Origin: Pedosphaera sp. | GTDB taxonomy: Bacteria; Verrucomicrobiota; Verrucomicrobiia; Limisphaerales; UBA9464 | Length of the DNA: 8,254 nucleotides | Reading direction: 5' to 3' | Assembly: GCA_009695405.1 (NCBI GenBank) | Contig: SIAZ01000162.1 | Coordinates: 1 to 8,254 of the forward strand | In this document: one piece after another, positions 6,721 through 8,254 of the stretch | How the letters are laid out: each line of letters begins with the position of its first letter | Numbering within the stretch: position 1 is the first letter of the stretch | Position numbers and translations under genes: made by a program | The notes under the pieces: generated by a model | What the model was told of the DNA's origin: nothing | Seen by the model: the letters and a program-made list of their open reading frames with translations, nothing else | Databases searched by the model: none

Positions 6721-7537
6721 CATTGTGATGAACCGGCAATGGGGCACGCAAGTAGGTGTAGAGCCAAGTTTCGAGCGGTCGAAGTGGCTTCATCCAGCGG
6801 TAGAAGGGCGAGTAAATCAATCTCAAGCGAATGAGCGACAGCAGCATGTTCAGGGAGGTTCGCAGATTGAACACCACCTTGGAACCGCTCTGGTCCGTCC
6901 ATTCCGTGGGAACCTCGACGACTGTGCTACCGGCTCTTTTCAACGAATAGAGAAAATTCACATCGAAGGCGAGGTCCGCTAGGCTCAATTGGGTATGGAT
7001 CCGGGTAATAGCAGCGCGTCGAGCCACCTTGGCTCCGCATTGAGTGTCTCGAATCCCCATACCGAAGAAGGCTTCAACAAAGACATGAAATAAGCGACTC
7101 GCGAACCGGCGTTGGCTTGGTTGCAGATGTCGAATGACTGCTCCTGGAATCCAACGTGAGCCAATGGCACAATCGATCGCGGGATTATCGAGTTCGCGCA
7201 CAAGTTCAACTAAGGCCTTTGGTGAAGTCGCTCCGTCGGCGTCCACGTAACCAATGAGATCTGCCACCGAAGCAAGTCGAAGCCCCTCGATTAAGGCCCC
7301 CCCTTTTCCGATGGCCGCAGGGAATTCAGTATGCGAAATGCTCGGGAAACGTTGTTCAGCAGCTTGGACAACTTGAAGAGTTTTGTCCCGGCACCCGTTC
7401 AGTACAACCACAATCCGGATGCTGACTGTGGTAGAGTTGAGGAAGTATTTTGCATACGCCTCCAGCACTGGCCCAATCCGCGACTCTTCATTATAGGCCG
7501 GAATCAGAAGCAGCAGGGTGGGGACTCGCACGATCAA
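6698..7537 (-). CDS. GT2 glycosyltransferase, dolichyl/polyprenyl-phosphate sugar synthase type
   Basis: This resembles the ALG5/DPM1-like branch of GT2, which transfers a sugar from a nucleotide donor to a polyprenyl phosphate on the cytoplasmic face of the membrane, giving a lipid-linked sugar for later extracytoplasmic transferases. The 279-residue protein shows LIPAYNEE (11-18), VLNGCRD (45-51), IGKGGALIEG (76-85), the metal-binding DAD (99-101), GSRW (126-129), RDTQCGAK (163-170) and FDVNFLYSLK with VEVPTEW (191-213), in the family order. A hydrophobic amphipathic segment (about 229-248) may touch the membrane; no typical C-terminal transmembrane pair is seen. The start is TTG at 7537, with GTG at 7531 an alternative; no Shine-Dalgarno tract. 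It follows the PilO-like remnant by 14 bases on the same strand and converges on the M13 gene. Its product could have fed the ArnT-like transferase that is now broken. Confidence 0.88.
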   Translation of the reverse strand: MIVRVPTLLLLIPAYNEESRIGPVLEAYAKYFLNSTTVSIRIVVVLNGCRDKTLQVVQAAEQRFPSISHTEFPAAIGKGGALIEGLRLASVADLIGYVDADGATSPKALVELVRELDNPAIDCAIGSRWIPGAVIRHLQPSQRRFASRLFHVFVEAFFGMGIRDTQCGAKVARRAAITRIHTQLSLADLAFDVNFLYSLKRAGSTVVEVPTEWTDQSGSKVVFNLRTSLNMLLSLIRLRLIYSPFYRWMKPLRPLETWLYTYLRAPLPVHHNDQEKDRS

Positions 7538-7551
7538 AGTTAAAAGGACTA

Positions 7552-7791
7552 TTAAATTAATAGGAATTTGCTTTTTTGACGCGGAGGGTAAAGGGAGAAG
7601 GCACGCAATAGTTTCTCGTAGGAAGCCTTTTTTGAAATCTCCTTAAAATAGATCGCCTTTTGGCCTTCTAACTTGGTCCAGTCACGCTGAAAATCCGCGT
7701 ACTCACGAGAATAACCCACCAAACAAGCCCCGAAAATTGCGGCACGCCGTTCGGTCGGATTCAGATTCAAAGTTTTAAACCATCGAATCAT
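7552..7791 (-). pseudogene. PilO/GspM-like component, short remnant
   Basis: ATG at 7791 opens a 79-residue frame reading MIRWFKTLNLNPTERRAAIFGACL, followed by FQRDWTKLEGQKAIYFKEISKK. A short cytoplasmic leader with N-P-T-E-R-R, then a membrane helix, then a coiled coil is the layout of GspM/PilO-type proteins, which form the inner-membrane platform of type II secretion or type IV pilus machines with GspL/PilN. Here the hydrophobic part is only about 11 residues (AAIFGACLVGY), too short to span a membrane, and the protein ends at 79 residues against an expected 160-200, with a tail (FSLYPPRQKSKFLLI) that does not look like the family. I infer an internal deletion plus C-terminal truncation. 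It overlaps the preceding PilN-like frame by ATGA, typical of translationally coupled pilN-pilO pairs. An unrelated small protein is possible. Confidence 0.55.
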
Positions 7792-8254
7792 GGTGCGCTG
7801 TCCTCTCGTCGTAGGTCCGCTTCAAAGCGCCATGTTAAATCATTCCTACGCAACTGGGTTGTTGCCGGTTTCACCTCCGAAAAGAGGAGTTTCCCGTTGA
7901 CCTCGACCGCTCTCAATGTGGAATTGAATCCAGTAATATCAGCACGGCTCGCTTCGGTGGTGGTTCCTTCCAGAATTAAGGTGCGCCCATTCTTAAAATC
8001 AAACTGCTTCAAGGTCATCGTTTCTGGGAGCGTCTCGGCCACTTTAATTGATAGATGGCATGAGAGCTAGCGGCCGCTCGGAACAAAGTTCAAGGTAGGC
8101 CTCTTCCCATGAAAAGACATTCGAATTCTTCATCGTCTCTAAGCGTGGCATCGGACCCACCGTTGCCAGTTCTCACTGCAGTAGATCCTCTCCCTGAGGC
8201 TCCACCAACTCAGCCGCCTCCCTTTCGGCAAATTAAACTCGCTCTCGACGTCCA
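7788..8254 (-). pseudogene. PilN/GspL-like component, frameshifted and interrupted, open at right edge
   Basis: From 8042 to 7788 the minus strand encodes 84 residues, LPETMTLKQFDFKNGRTLIL then FNSTLRAVEVNGKLLF and ending in TWRFEADL. This alternation of LP-x-x-x-x-L, T-L-x-L-x-G and a final beta-rich stretch is the C-terminal periplasmic domain of PilN/GspL-type proteins. A complete protein would have an N-terminal membrane helix and coiled coil before it. Upstream, another frame continues plausibly (LATVGPMPRLETMKNSNVFSW) from 8172 to 8047, so a one-base indel near 8043-8047 separates the two parts. TGA at 8173-8175 interrupts that second frame, and family-like sequence before it (AELVEPQGEDLLQ) again meets a TAA at 8233-8235. 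The nominal GTG start at 8042 has no ribosome binding site. It is followed by the overlapping PilO-like remnant. Pilus versus type II secretion cannot be decided. Confidence 0.55.

Noticed and set aside
1..8254. CRISPR array, tRNA, rRNA, toxin-antitoxin, defence or biosynthetic gene cluster
   Set aside because: No regularly spaced repeats, cloverleaf sequences or relevant domains were seen on either strand.

Overview
The window reads as bacterial chromosome with about 50% GC (estimated by eye) and the gene style of a Gram-negative. It carries an M13 zinc peptidase with a putative lipoprotein leader, an ArnT-like lipid-linked sugar transferase, and PilN/PilO (or GspL/GspM) type pilus or secretion components. 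The protein flavour and the near absence of Shine-Dalgarno sequences remind me of Verrucomicrobiota (Opitutae-like), but that placement is inference. No rRNA, tRNA, CRISPR array or phage module was seen.

Layout. 1-145 (minus): the start of an IS3-type insertion sequence running off the left edge, with 32 N-terminal residues of an OrfA-like transposase. 146-979 (minus): an ArnT/GT83-like glycosyltransferase pseudogene, cut off at the IS junction and interrupted by stops or frameshifts. 980-1103: a divergent spacer. 1104-1874 (plus): a PAP2 phosphatase with all three catalytic motifs but an in-frame TGA between motifs 2 and 3. 1875-2177: about 300 bp with no convincing gene. 2178-3179 (minus): intact proline racemase/4-hydroxyproline epimerase. 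3227-4501 (minus): intact cinA, directly upstream of the racemase gene. 4502-4628: a divergent promoter-sized spacer. 4629-6683 (plus): intact M13 (neprilysin/PepO-like) metallopeptidase. 6698-7537 (minus): intact GT2 glycosyltransferase of the dolichyl/polyprenyl-phosphate sugar synthase type, convergent with the peptidase gene. 7552-8254 (minus): remnants of two coupled genes, a PilN/GspL-like one with frameshifts and stops and a short PilO/GspM-like one.

Four genes look fully intact, two metabolic or housekeeping and two envelope-related. Four others (ArnT-like transferase, PAP2, PilN-like, PilO-like) are damaged in independent ways: IS truncation, nonsense codons, single-base indels and probable internal deletion. 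This pattern fits recent genome erosion, as in a young host-associated symbiont or a lineage after a bottleneck. Loss falls on surface glycan and pilus functions. The intact hydroxyproline/proline epimerase would suit a collagen-rich host, but that link is speculative. The PAP2 phosphatase, ArnT-like transferase and GT2 enzyme could once have served the same polyprenyl-phosphate-sugar pathway, of which only the GT2 step remains intact here. I found no convincing undescribed system. The main signal is gene decay.
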